A DNA stretch of 64,000 nucleotides from an uncultured Muribaculaceae bacterium (GTDB lineage: Bacteria; Bacteroidota; Bacteroidia; Bacteroidales; Muribaculaceae). The stretch lies in NCBI GenBank assembly GCA_910577315.1, contig CAJTME010000001.1:62001-126000 (forward strand), read 5' to 3'. Below the pieces are notes generated by a model that was given only the letters and a program-made list of their open reading frames with translations, did no database searches and was not told the DNA's origin. A program made the translations under genes and the position numbers. Of the stretch, positions 49,644 through 58,397 are shown piece by piece; positions within the stretch are counted from its first letter, which is position 1, and each line of letters starts with the position of its first letter.

Positions 49644-49988
49644 TCAATCTAATTCCTCAAGGTATTGCTCTATTTGACTTTTAAGGATGGGAATATCCGT
49701 TTCAATTACTTCATCAATAAATTCATACCCCACGGTATAATATCCGTGTACCAAGACATGTCGCATCCTCTCAATCTGTCGCCATGGGGTATTGGGATGG
49801 GATTCTTTAAAACCCGGAGTCAATTTATAAACTGCCTCACCTATGATTTCAATCAACTTAACCAATCCGAAATACTCAAGAGAACCGTCTTTGATAGTTC
49901 CAGAATGCGATCGATGCCCCTCGATAATCTGGTTGATAGCTTCCTCAATATGAAGCAATCGTTCCTTATCCCTAATTGGCTCTCTCAT
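49644..49988 (-). CDS. hepT: HepT-like HEPN toxin
   Basis: 114 residues, all alpha-helical. RMRHVLVHGYY carries the HEPN motif R-x4-H-x-Y (Arg, His and the Tyr targeted by AMPylation). The family are ribonucleases of type VII toxin-antitoxin systems; the antitoxin MntA inactivates them by attaching AMP to the motif Tyr. The ATG at 49988 overlaps the stop of mntA by 17 bp, so the genes are coupled. Whether this copy is active is unknown. Confidence 0.88.
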   Translation of the reverse strand: MREPIRDKERLLHIEEAINQIIEGHRSHSGTIKDGSLEYFGLVKLIEIIGEAVYKLTPGFKESHPNTPWRQIERMRHVLVHGYYTVGYEFIDEVIETDIPILKSQIEQYLEELD

Positions 49989-50277
49989 AAATCAGGATTT
50001 TATCGTGGTTTACCGACGGAACGGCAAAGTCCTTCAGCCTGCCGTTTTCCACAATATCAACTTTCCTGCCCAACATATCTTCAAGGTCTGTAATCATACC
50101 GCATATCTTCAGCAGGGACAAGCCTGAACTTTTATCATAGTCCACAAGCAAATCTATGTCGCTTTCGTCTGTTTCCTCGCCACGAGAATAGGACCCGAAC
50201 AACCACGCGCGAAGCACAGGCTGTTTTTTAAAATAGGCCGCAATCTTGCGTATGTAATCCTCCGTTGCAGATTTCAT
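49972..50277 (-). CDS. mntA: MntA-like nucleotidyltransferase antitoxin
   Basis: 101 residues from ATG 50277; a longer frame from 50304 adds nine residues without support. LFGSYSRGEETDESDIDLLV is the minimal nucleotidyltransferase site G-S-x10-D-x-D with the two catalytic Asp; a further Asp (VDIVE) completes the triad. It adds AMP to the Tyr of HepT, blocking the toxin. It precedes hepT and lies 89 bp downstream of tRNA-Arg on the same strand. Confidence 0.88.
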   Translation of the reverse strand: MKSATEDYIRKIAAYFKKQPVLRAWLFGSYSRGEETDESDIDLLVDYDKSSGLSLLKICGMITDLEDMLGRKVDIVENGRLKDFAVPSVNHDKILIYERAN

Positions 50278-50366
50278 CACTCTCGAGCATTTATTATAAA
50301 ACAAACGAAAGCGAGAAATGAATCATCTCGCCTTCGCAGGTTTATGGGGTCTAATATAATAAAATG

Positions 50367-50440
50367 TGATCCGGACGCGATTCGAACGCGTGACCGTCTG
50401 CTTAGAAGGCAGATGCTCTATCCAGCTGAGCTACCGGACC
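50367..50440 (-). tRNA. tRNA-Arg (anticodon TCT)
   Basis: 74 nt, minus strand. Acceptor GGTCCGG pairs with CCGGATC (one G-U) plus discriminator A; D arm GCTC/GAGC; anticodon stem TCTGC/GCAGA with loop CTTCTAA (TCT); T arm ACGCG-TTCGAAT-CGCGT. CCA is not encoded. Confidence 0.96.
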
Positions 50441-50491
50441 TTAAAAGAAAAATCTCCGATTGCCTGTGTCAAACCAATCGAAGATTTTCCG

Positions 50492-50562
50492 TAGTCTTAC
50501 CAGGATTCGAACCTGGACAGACAGAACCAAAACCTGTAGTGCTACCATTACACCATAAGACT
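50492..50562 (-). tRNA. tRNA-Gln (anticodon TTG)
   Basis: 71 nt, minus strand. Acceptor AGTCTTA pairs with TAAGACT plus discriminator A; D region TGGTGTAATGGTAGCAC; anticodon loop TTTTGGT (TTG); T arm CCAGG-TTCGAAT-CCTGG. It lies 51 bp upstream of tRNA-Arg, likely in one transcript. CCA is not encoded. Confidence 0.96.
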
Positions 50563-50578
50563 GTCTGCAAAAGCGTTG

Positions 50579-50610
50579 CAAAGGTAGCAAATATTTTTTG
50601 CATCAGCAAA
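50579..50610 (-). promoter_or_regulatory. Promoter of the tRNA pair
   Basis: On the minus strand TTTG at 50610-50607, 20-bp spacer, TACCTTTG at 50586-50579, 17 bp before tRNA-Gln. It may also read through into mntA-hepT, because no terminator is seen in 50278-50366. Confidence 0.75.
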
Positions 50611-50629
50611 TATTTTCGCTGATTTTTGC

Positions 50630-51700
50630 TCAGATGCCCATCATGTCGCGGTAGATGTCGAGTGCAGAGCGAATCTCGTCATCAGTGGTGACCTGACCGA
50701 TACGCGCATCGCCGACATCTGCCAGGAGCGTGAACGCGATCTGGTCGGGAGTGGCATTTTTCTTGTCGTGGCGCATGTAGTCCAACAGCACGGGATAGTC
50801 GTCGCAATCAAAGTTAAACGCCGTGTAATTCTTGCGCACATAGTCGGCAAAGTTATGCAGCACGTCTGACGGGAACCCAAGCTTGATATGCGACAGAATC
50901 AGCGCCACGACGCAGCCTTGGGCCACGGCGAATCCATGGGGAATGGGCGACTGACGCTTGAGAGCGAGCGATTCAAAGGCATGCCCTACGGTATGGCCGA
51001 GGTTAAGGGCCTTGCGCGCGCCGGCTTCCTCAAAATCAGCCTCGACCACACGCTGCTTCACCTCCACGCTGTCCTCGATGAGGGTTAGGAGCCTGTCCGG
51101 ATCAAAAATTGGATATACAACGCTGTAATTCAACAGTTCGGCGAGCTGCTGGCGGCTGTCGAGCAATCCGTGCTTGAGCATTTCAGCATAGCCCGACAGG
51201 AGTTCCTGCTGCGAAAGTGTCACGAAGAATCCCGTCGATATGATTGAAGCCAAAGGCTCGGTAAAGCTGCCTATTTCATTCTTATATCCGTTGAAGTTTA
51301 TCCCGGTCTTTCCACCGACCGAAGCATCGACAGCACCCAGTAAAGTTGTGGGAACGTTTATGACGCGCATACCGCGCTTGAACGTGGCCGCTGCAAATCC
51401 GCCGAGATCGGTTACGACACCGCCGCCGACGTTAATCACAACCGAATTGCGCGTGGCACCCGCGTCCTGGAGCTCTTTCCACACACCCTGCACGGAATCA
51501 AGGGTCTTGTTGATGTCGCCCGACTTGATGGTGATGACCTTGCCGTTCTGCACGGCCTTCGTCTGTTCGGAAAGAACGGGCAGCACATACTGGGCTGTAT
51601 TGACGTCAACGATAACAAAAACCGACGGATTGCCGAGGTCGGAGACAAGCGTATCAATGGCGTCCCCGACAAGATTGGTAAAAATAAGCTTCTGTGTCAT
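50630..51700 (-). CDS. aroB: 3-dehydroquinate synthase
   Basis: 356 residues from ATG 51700. NAD-binding and catalytic blocks: VINVGGGVVTDLGGFAAATFKRG, PTTLLGAVDASVGGKTGINF, and zinc ligands in LNLGHTVGHAFES. It converts DAHP to 3-dehydroquinate, the second step of the shikimate pathway. It is the last gene of the DUF5715/AsmA/HAD/aroB run; 26 bp follow the HAD gene. aroC and DAHP synthase are elsewhere in the window. Confidence 0.96.
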   Translation of the reverse strand: MTQKLIFTNLVGDAIDTLVSDLGNPSVFVIVDVNTAQYVLPVLSEQTKAVQNGKVITIKSGDINKTLDSVQGVWKELQDAGATRNSVVINVGGGVVTDLGGFAAATFKRGMRVINVPTTLLGAVDASVGGKTGINFNGYKNEIGSFTEPLASIISTGFFVTLSQQELLSGYAEMLKHGLLDSRQQLAELLNYSVVYPIFDPDRLLTLIEDSVEVKQRVVEADFEEAGARKALNLGHTVGHAFESLALKRQSPIPHGFAVAQGCVVALILSHIKLGFPSDVLHNFADYVRKNYTAFNFDCDDYPVLLDYMRHDKKNATPDQIAFTLLADVGDARIGQVTTDDEIRSALDIYRDMMGI

Positions 51701-51726
51701 AATCTTTTTGTCTGAATTAGTTTTAA

Positions 51727-52401
51727 TTATAACAACCGAGACAGCGTTTCGGCACATTCGGCCATGGAATTATATACAATATCGGCCCCGTTGCCTTCAA
51801 GTTCGGCACGCGGAACCGGCCCGGTCACAACCCCGATTGTGTATATTCCCGCGGCATGACCCGAGGCGGTGCCAAGCGGGGCATTGTCGATTACAATTGC
51901 CTCTTCGGGGCATACCCCGGCAAGCGCGAGACCTTTAAGGTAAGGTTCAGGGTGCGGTTTACCATGTGTGACCGAAGCCGAAGTTATCCGTTTTTCAGGA
52001 GGAAAGGCTCCGGGAAAATCGCTGTCGAGACGCGAAAGAAGGGAATTCTGTCCCGATCCGGTCACCAGTACGGTATCTATGCCGTGGTTTCGGAGCAACT
52101 TAACCAATTCGATTGCACCGGGCATTACCTCGACCGGGGGCTGCTCCACGAAAAACTTAGCCTTCATTGCGTAAAGGTCGTGCTTTTCCTGGTCGGTAGC
52201 CGGGCGTCCGAACGCGCGGCGAATCATCAGGTCGATTGTCTTTGCTCCAGTCTGACCTTCATATAGGAAGAACTCATCTTCCGTGGCATCCACACCCACA
52301 GTATCCATCACCCGTTTCCACGCTCTTGCATGGTTAGGCATGGAATCGTAGAGGGTGCCGTCCATATCAATCAATGCGGCTTTTATCAGTCGGTAGTCCA
52401 T
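51727..52401 (-). CDS. HAD-superfamily phosphatase (beta-phosphoglucomutase-like)
   Basis: 224 residues from ATG 52401; it lies 2 bp after the AsmA stop. HAD motifs: I DMDGTLYDSMPNH (nucleophile Asp and the acid/base Asp), TVLVTGSGQ (motif II), K in GKPHPEPYLKGL, and VIDNAPLG (motif IV). The cap is the small helical type of subfamily IA. Substrate likely a phosphosugar; phosphoglycolate or beta-phosphoglucose are options, not decided here. Confidence 0.88.
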   Translation of the reverse strand: MDYRLIKAALIDMDGTLYDSMPNHARAWKRVMDTVGVDATEDEFFLYEGQTGAKTIDLMIRRAFGRPATDQEKHDLYAMKAKFFVEQPPVEVMPGAIELVKLLRNHGIDTVLVTGSGQNSLLSRLDSDFPGAFPPEKRITSASVTHGKPHPEPYLKGLALAGVCPEEAIVIDNAPLGTASGHAAGIYTIGVVTGPVPRAELEGNGADIVYNSMAECAETLSRLL

Positions 52402-52403
52402 AT

Positions 52404-55400
52404 TCAATTTTCGTCTGGTTTTACGGCTGTTTCGGATTCCCTGACGGCCTCGGCATTGCCGGGTGTATTTTTCTTACGGTTTCGCCGCTTGTCCTTTTTT
52501 GCCGGAGCCTTATCGGGAGCCGGGGCAGGTGGCGCCGGAATCAGTCCTTCCTTGATGAACATCAGCGAGTCGGCATGCGAGATGGTGTCGGCATTCAGGT
52601 TTATTTCCGAAGCAACCGGGGTTGATGATATGTTAAGTTTGGCGAAGCGAGAGTTGCTAACACCGCGGCGGAATACATTCTCAAGCTGTGCGAGCAGGTT
52701 AACACGGGTTGTGTCGACAATGGCAACACTCTGCACTGCCTGTTTTTCGTTAAGACGGGCTTTGCCGAGGCGCACTTTGTAATCGTCGGGATTACCCTTG
52801 ATGTTCACACCGAACTTGAACGGCAGCGGCGATTTCAAAACAGCTATATGATAGTCGAAATTCAAAGCGAGGTCGTTGTGGCCCTGTACGCCGAGCTTAT
52901 AGCGGTCCAGGTCGAATATGAATGGATATAGGCGCATCATATTGTCCTTTACGGTGAGTTCCACGTTCATGTGCTTGATTACGTTGTCCTGTTTATCCTT
53001 GAACATCAGCCATTTTCCGATAGTACGGTAAGTTTCGGGGTCAATGAACACCAGCGAGTCACCGCTCAGGCGTATGGCGGCCTCCAAAGTGGGAAGCTCG
53101 AGGTTCATGGCCTTGTCTATGTCGCAGGTCGCAGCCACATCGGCATCAATTATACCGCTCAGGTCATTGAGCAGGGGCATGATGGAGTCGAGTGCCGGCA
53201 TAAGGTGTGTGAAGCGCTGGATATTGAAATCGTTCACCTGCATGCCGAAGCCAAATTTAAGGTCGTTGGCCGACGGAGCGGAATAAAGGGCCGACAGGTT
53301 AATTGAACCCACGTCTGACGAGGCTGCGAGATTGTGAAGGTTCAAGGCGCCTTGCGAGGCCAGCACGTGTCCCGTGAAATCATGGAAGAGAAGGTCTGAA
53401 TACAATATATTATTGGCCTTCACATCCACGCTGGCCTCTATGTTGCGCGGAATAAGAAGCGGAGCCATCGAGTCAGGAGTATTTTCCACAAACTTGCCCA
53501 TTTCCTTTTCAAACTCTTCGTCACTTTCATACTCGGCATCCTCAACGGCAGCCAGCGAGAAGTCATGCTTGCCCTCGCTTTCATCACGGGCCGCAGCGTA
53601 AGCCGAACCGCGGAAGGTGGAATTTGCCAGTTCGTTGACATCAATAGTGTCTGAGACGACCTCAAAATTCATTTTCAACGGCGAGCGGAATCCTTTCGAA
53701 GTTAGACTGCGCTTGATATTCGAAATACGGCCAGAAAGCAGGAAGTCGCTCGAACCGGCCTTATATTTTATATCTGTGAGATTTATGGAATCGTTATTGA
53801 ACGCCACGTTGAAGTTGCGCACCCGGTTACGTATCGGGAAGAACGGTGTGAACAGGCCGGCACGCTTTGCCTTGACGGAGCCTTCTATACCCCATTCGAG
53901 CAGCAGCCGCCGCAGGAATTTGGACGTGCCCCAGTCTATTATCTCGGTTTCCTCGGCCGTGAATTCGGGATGAATACGCGGATAAGGACTCCGGCGCTTG
54001 TTGCGCTGGATTTCGATCGCCCTCTTATAAACCGAATCCATAGGCAGGTCGGGGAAGGAGTGGCTGATGGAGTCGGCTATGTTTTTAACCGCCTTTGGCA
54101 ACGGCGGGCGGTCAAGTTTGTGGGCATTGGCATGGACTTCAGCCCGCGAGAGCATGAAGCGCGCCGTAGGTGTGCCTGTGGATATGTTGCGAACTTCCAG
54201 GTCAAGGCCAAATAACGGGCGCTTGGCCTCATCGTTATAGCGGTTCATCGTGACGCGTCCGTGGGCCTCGCGCATGTTGAACGCGATTGAGTCGCCGAGA
54301 ACCGTCAGGTAGAATTTACCGAGCTTCATGTCCCCTCCCATCGGCACTACGACGGTGGTATCGTCGGTCCTTCTCTGATTGCTGACTCCGACACCAAGCC
54401 GGAAATCCTTTACTTTCATTGAGTACTGGGTATGCAGTATGTCAGCCGAGTCAACCGACACGATTGCCGTCAGCAGCGAGTCTGCGGGATTTGAGCCATG
54501 CGAACCGAAGGCCAGATTGGCGTGATCGACATACACCATATTAGCCGTGTCGGACGAAAGATAATACACACGGTCCGCATCCAATTGTCCATCAAAGTGA
54601 AGACGGTGGAAATTGTTGCGCGTCAGCATTGACGGTCGTCCCTTGAACTTCAAATCAGCCGTCACTTTACCGGCAATATACCCCCTTGCCAGTGCCCGTA
54701 GGGCTTCGGGAAGTTTCTGGAGTTCGGTGGCACCCGTCACCGAACCTTGCACCAGTGGGTCGGTCATTATCTGTGTCGCCGTTGCGTTTATGGTAAGGTT
54801 GGTCGCCGGGCCGGCCACAACAAAATCACGGACAGTGAAGGAGGCGGCGTTGAGGTCATTGCCCTTCAACGATGCGAGCACTGTGCCCCCCACCCTCTTG
54901 AACGCAGCCTGCTGATAGCGGAGATTTCCAGGAGTAATGACCAGCTCGAGATCGGCCGAAGGGATGGAATCCGTGGTCAGATTGAACGGACCAGTCGAGC
55001 GGGCTTTGAAACTTATCGCCACATCGGTCTTGAATTTTTCAGGACCGATACCGTAGGCCTTCCGCAAGGAGTCAGGCACAACAGAAAGGATGCGTTCAAC
55101 TCCCATTTCGCCAAGGTCAAGGCTGAAATCATGCACAATCATGTCATGACCGAAGTCCACATGGGTGCTGAGAAGCGCGTCGAGAAACTCGGCCTGGAGC
55201 CTGAAATTCCGCAATTCAAGTTCAGTCGGTTTCTCAGGCTCCCAGGCCACCCGGCCATCGACCCCAAACCTCAACTTGTCGAGGTTATACACGCTCAGCA
55301 TGGGCGAAGCAACATTTCCGCCAACATTTATGGAATAGGCCGGAGCCTCGCCACCGTCAAGTGTGAGCGACTGCAATGCCACGGTGAAATGTTCGCCGGT

Positions 55401-55949
55401 TGCAAGATTGCTGAAACGCAACGGTTTAGGATCAAGAATACGGAATCGGTTGATTGATATTTTAGGCAACGGCCCTGATTCGGTCGATACAGTGTCAGCT
55501 GCCGCCTGATATATGACATAATTGTTGAGGGAATCATTGACTGACAGCAAGTTGATGGCGGGCCGTTCAAACTCGACATCATAAAGGTCTATCCTGTTGC
55601 GCAGCAGGGCTCCTATGTTTATTCCGCCCTCAAAACGCCTTAGCGTCACCAACGTGTCGGCCCACTGAGGCAGTCCCTGCCTGTCTTCTCCCACCACACG
55701 GGTCATCGGACCGGAAATCACAGTTATGCTGTCCACCCTTAATTTCAGCAAGGGCATCTTCCCGGTCAGCCGCAATTCCACACTGCCTATACTCACATCC
55801 GCGTCGAGCATCTTGTTTGCCACGGCGGTCGTGACCGCCGTGAGATGCTCGGGTTTAAGCATGTTCAAGGTGCACATTACCATTGCAACCACCGCAAGAA
55901 CTGCGGCCATAATCGTCCATGCGATTATTTTAAGAATCTTTGTGATCAT
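52404..55949 (-). CDS. AsmA-family large envelope protein
   Basis: 1181 residues, one N-terminal membrane segment (about 6-30), then a periplasmic body of repeated beta-strands. The start IGSVELRLTGKMPLLKLRVDSITVISGP is the AsmA N-terminal domain, and the end has the AsmA-C-like pattern (LNFDYHIAVLKSPLPFKFGVNIKGNPDDYKVRLGKARL). A highly charged Lys/Arg tail follows. AsmA-like proteins form lipid-carrying periplasmic bridges that link inner and outer membrane. ATG 55949 overlaps the previous stop by 4 bp. It is the second gene of its operon. Confidence 0.88.
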   Translation of the reverse strand: MITKILKIIAWTIMAAVLAVVAMVMCTLNMLKPEHLTAVTTAVANKMLDADVSIGSVELRLTGKMPLLKLRVDSITVISGPMTRVVGEDRQGLPQWADTLVTLRRFEGGINIGALLRNRIDLYDVEFERPAINLLSVNDSLNNYVIYQAAADTVSTESGPLPKISINRFRILDPKPLRFSNLATGEHFTVALQSLTLDGGEAPAYSINVGGNVASPMLSVYNLDKLRFGVDGRVAWEPEKPTELELRNFRLQAEFLDALLSTHVDFGHDMIVHDFSLDLGEMGVERILSVVPDSLRKAYGIGPEKFKTDVAISFKARSTGPFNLTTDSIPSADLELVITPGNLRYQQAAFKRVGGTVLASLKGNDLNAASFTVRDFVVAGPATNLTINATATQIMTDPLVQGSVTGATELQKLPEALRALARGYIAGKVTADLKFKGRPSMLTRNNFHRLHFDGQLDADRVYYLSSDTANMVYVDHANLAFGSHGSNPADSLLTAIVSVDSADILHTQYSMKVKDFRLGVGVSNQRRTDDTTVVVPMGGDMKLGKFYLTVLGDSIAFNMREAHGRVTMNRYNDEAKRPLFGLDLEVRNISTGTPTARFMLSRAEVHANAHKLDRPPLPKAVKNIADSISHSFPDLPMDSVYKRAIEIQRNKRRSPYPRIHPEFTAEETEIIDWGTSKFLRRLLLEWGIEGSVKAKRAGLFTPFFPIRNRVRNFNVAFNNDSINLTDIKYKAGSSDFLLSGRISNIKRSLTSKGFRSPLKMNFEVVSDTIDVNELANSTFRGSAYAAARDESEGKHDFSLAAVEDAEYESDEEFEKEMGKFVENTPDSMAPLLIPRNIEASVDVKANNILYSDLLFHDFTGHVLASQGALNLHNLAASSDVGSINLSALYSAPSANDLKFGFGMQVNDFNIQRFTHLMPALDSIMPLLNDLSGIIDADVAATCDIDKAMNLELPTLEAAIRLSGDSLVFIDPETYRTIGKWLMFKDKQDNVIKHMNVELTVKDNMMRLYPFIFDLDRYKLGVQGHNDLALNFDYHIAVLKSPLPFKFGVNIKGNPDDYKVRLGKARLNEKQAVQSVAIVDTTRVNLLAQLENVFRRGVSNSRFAKLNISSTPVASEINLNADTISHADSLMFIKEGLIPAPPAPAPDKAPAKKDKRRNRKKNTPGNAEAVRESETAVKPDEN

Positions 55950-56698
55950 TTCGATGTGGGGCGGGTTGTGATGTGGAAACAGCTCTGCCGGTATTCAAAC
56001 TTGACATAGCATCGGCCTTCTTCCCGGAATTTGTAAAGAATCTCGGCAAGCAGATTTTTAAGATCCTCAAAAGAGCGATGGGGAGCCGATGCGTCGTCGC
56101 ATATGAATTTTGAATAACTTATGTCGAATGTGGTGCCGTAGCTGTGGGTTGACTCCTCGGTGGCATTACGGTTGACACGGCGCAATTTTTTCACGGTTGC
56201 AGGTGTGCGCAAGACACTTGTGACCTTTAATCGGTATGCACCCCCTCCGCGGGCCTGCAACGAGTCATTGAACGCACGGCCTATTTCCTTAAGGAATTGG
56301 GCAGCCTCCGGCACAAGGTACGGGAAAGAATGGGTTAGCTCTTCAAGGTAATACTCCTCGCACGACTCCACCCTGACCACAGGACGGCGCAGCCTCATGA
56401 TGTCCTCACCGCTCTGTATGGGAGGGAAACCAAGCTGCTGGGCCGCCATAAGCTGCACATGGTTTGAATCGTTGAACACCTTGCGCAAAGGGCCCACCGA
56501 ATGTATACGTATCCGTTCACATCCGTCATCCGGCGCGGAATCGAGATGATGATCAAACGGATTGACCGAAGGCGGATCTGACAATATGGCTGACAATTCC
56601 TCGGTCGGCTCGCCCGGGCTCATTTCCTCAGGCTCGCCGCCACATGCGGTCGCAAGCACACCTATGGACAATATGATGAAACAGCAGATGAATCTCAT
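55946..56698 (-). CDS. M15-like (DUF5715-type) lipoprotein
   Basis: 250 residues from ATG 56698 with lipobox LATAC at Cys19. STHSYGTTFDISYS (a Ser-x-His...Asp arrangement) and a C-terminal CFHITTR (His) match the zinc-site pattern of M15 D,D-carboxypeptidases and DUF5715 proteins. A role in peptidoglycan trimming is therefore possible; the third ligand is not certain. A Pro/Glu/Ser-rich spacer follows the Cys. It heads the operon with asmA, HAD and aroB. Confidence 0.75.
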   Translation of the reverse strand: MRFICCFIILSIGVLATACGGEPEEMSPGEPTEELSAILSDPPSVNPFDHHLDSAPDDGCERIRIHSVGPLRKVFNDSNHVQLMAAQQLGFPPIQSGEDIMRLRRPVVRVESCEEYYLEELTHSFPYLVPEAAQFLKEIGRAFNDSLQARGGGAYRLKVTSVLRTPATVKKLRRVNRNATEESTHSYGTTFDISYSKFICDDASAPHRSFEDLKNLLAEILYKFREEGRCYVKFEYRQSCFHITTRPTSK

Positions 56699-56719
56699 AA
56701 CGGATTTTCTATTAAACGT

Positions 56720-56727
56720 CAAAGTTA
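56720..56727 (-). promoter_or_regulatory. -7 element of the DUF5715-asmA-HAD-aroB operon
   Basis: TAACTTTG on the minus strand at 56727-56720, 21 bp before ATG 56698, no -33 match. The rest of 56728-56887 is A+T rich and holds no gene. Confidence 0.55.
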
Positions 56728-56887
56728 CAAAAACTTTTCCGATTTTCCATCATGAAAAACGTGACTGCAATATATGGTTGCAAAAGGAGCGTCAGCCTAT
56801 CATTAAAATATGTTAAATACACTGATATTATGTCACGTTCTTACAGCCATAGCGTCTTACCTATACAAACTTAAAAACTCCTGTTGA

Positions 56888-57637
56888 ATGAAAAACTTGT
56901 TTATGGCCGTCGCCACTCTCCTGATGGTATGTTCTTCTTGCTCGGCCACCTCTCCCCGCTCCAAACAGCTCACTGTCAAAGGTAAATTTGACGGCATCTC
57001 TGTCGCAAACAATATCGAGGTTGTCTACACCCCGGCATCAAACGTATCTATTTCCGTCAAGGCATCAGATAAAGGCATGTCATGCTTGAAGATGGAGGTC
57101 AAGAACGGTACTCTGCATTTCAAAGCCCCCGACGCCCGCAACGAAGAAATCAAGATTACGATGACCGCCCCCGACTTGAAATCCATTACAGCCGTCAACA
57201 ACGCCGAGGTCAAGGTTACAAAAACGCTTACCGTAAGCTCCGCCAAGATAACAGCCACCAACAACGGCGAGATAGAGCTCAATGGCGGCATAAACGCCAA
57301 CGACGTATCAATCAGCGCCACCAACAACGGCGAAATCTCACTTCCTTCGCTCTATGCCGTCAAGGCGGCGATTTCAACAACCAACAACGCCGAACTCAAA
57401 TGCAAGAAAGTGGAGGTGACCGACATCAAGTGCACCGCCACCAACAATTCTGAAATCGACATCGCCGGCCACGGCGTCACCGTCAACTTCACCGCCACCA
57501 ACAATGCCGAGATTGACGCGGCCGATTTCCAGGCCGGTTCCGGCAAGGCAACGGCAACCAACCTCGCCACCATAAAAGCCAATGTGGACAACCTCACCAC
57601 ATCGACCACAAACATGGCAAAAATCTACAATAAATAA
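56888..57637 (+). CDS. Exported GIN-domain (DUF2807) repeat protein
   Basis: 249 residues with signal peptide MKNLFMAVATLLMVCSSCS. The start FDGISVANNIEVVYTPASNVSISVKASDKGM is the standard head of the head-GIN domain (PF10988). The rest is a beta-helix ladder with about every 20-23 residues an N-N-(A/G/S)-E phrase (TATNNGEIELNG, SATNNGEISLPS, STTNNAELKC, TATNNSEIDI, TATNNAEIDA). The regular Asn pairs look like stacked Asn ladders. The domain is called an auto-transporter adhesin head in some databases, but no barrel is present. Function unknown. 9 bp separate its stop from the convergent ABC gene. Confidence 0.85.
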   Translation: MKNLFMAVATLLMVCSSCSATSPRSKQLTVKGKFDGISVANNIEVVYTPASNVSISVKASDKGMSCLKMEVKNGTLHFKAPDARNEEIKITMTAPDLKSITAVNNAEVKVTKTLTVSSAKITATNNGEIELNGGINANDVSISATNNGEISLPSLYAVKAAISTTNNAELKCKKVEVTDIKCTATNNSEIDIAGHGVTVNFTATNNAEIDAADFQAGSGKATATNLATIKANVDNLTTSTTNMAKIYNK

Positions 57638-57646
57638 AGGGATGAC

Positions 57647-58396
57647 TTACCTGCGGCGGAAATCGCCGCTCACTGAATCAAACACCACTCCGGGATAAAT
57701 GGAGTCGAGAGCCCCCGAGGCTGACAGCTCGTCCACCGTCCCGTCATACACACGGCCCTTGCCAAGCGCCCACACCCTGTCGGCCACGGCGAGGGCCGGT
57801 GCTATGTCATGGGTGCTGAGCAACACCGTCGTTCCCCCGTGGCTCATGCGGCTCAACAGGTCCATAATCTCGAAACGGCTCGACACATCGAGAAACGAAG
57901 TGGGTTCGTCAAGCACGACAATATCAGTTGACTGGGCTATCGCACGTGCAATCATGGCTTTCTGCCGCTCTCCGTCGCTTAGCGATGCGACAAAACAATC
58001 CTTCTTATGCCTCAGCCCGACAGATTCAATGGCTTCGGCCACAAGCCTTTTATCTTCGGCACCCATTCGCCCAAGGAAACCTGAATATGGATGACGGCCA
58101 ATACCCACCAATTCAGTTACGGTGAGGCCACCGCCGCCGGTGCGGTCGGTCAGAACCAGGCTTAGCTTACGGGCGAGAGCTGCCGGGGAATACTCCCCCA
58201 CCGGCTTCCCGTCGAGTTCAACACTTCCTCCGAGTGCCGGCTGCGAACCGGTGAGTGTGCGCAACAGGGTGGATTTTCCACTGCCGTTAGCGCCAATCAG
58301 CACTGTCAGCCGACCGGGCGCAAGCGTCAGGTCAATACCGCCGGCAACCACTCTGTCGCCATAACCGGTCGAAAGGTTCTCAGCTACCAGTCCCAT
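57647..58396 (-). CDS. FecE/BtuD-type ABC ATPase (metal-chelate or cobalamin importer)
   Basis: 249 residues. Walker A GANGSGKSTLL, signature LSDGERQKAMIARAIAQ, Walker B IVVLDEPTSFLD, switch His in STHDIAPAL. It is the energizing subunit of the importer encoded upstream by permease and binding protein; 1 bp separates it from the permease. Substrates of such systems are ferric siderophores, heme or vitamin B12; no TonB receptor gene is nearby to tell. Confidence 0.93.
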   Translation of the reverse strand: MGLVAENLSTGYGDRVVAGGIDLTLAPGRLTVLIGANGSGKSTLLRTLTGSQPALGGSVELDGKPVGEYSPAALARKLSLVLTDRTGGGGLTVTELVGIGRHPYSGFLGRMGAEDKRLVAEAIESVGLRHKKDCFVASLSDGERQKAMIARAIAQSTDIVVLDEPTSFLDVSSRFEIMDLLSRMSHGGTTVLLSTHDIAPALAVADRVWALGKGRVYDGTVDELSASGALDSIYPGVVFDSVSGDFRRR

Positions 58397-58397
58397 A

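Noticed and set aside
56888..57637. Autotransporter
   Set aside because: The GIN name suggests this, but there is no translocating barrel; only the head-like ladder is present.
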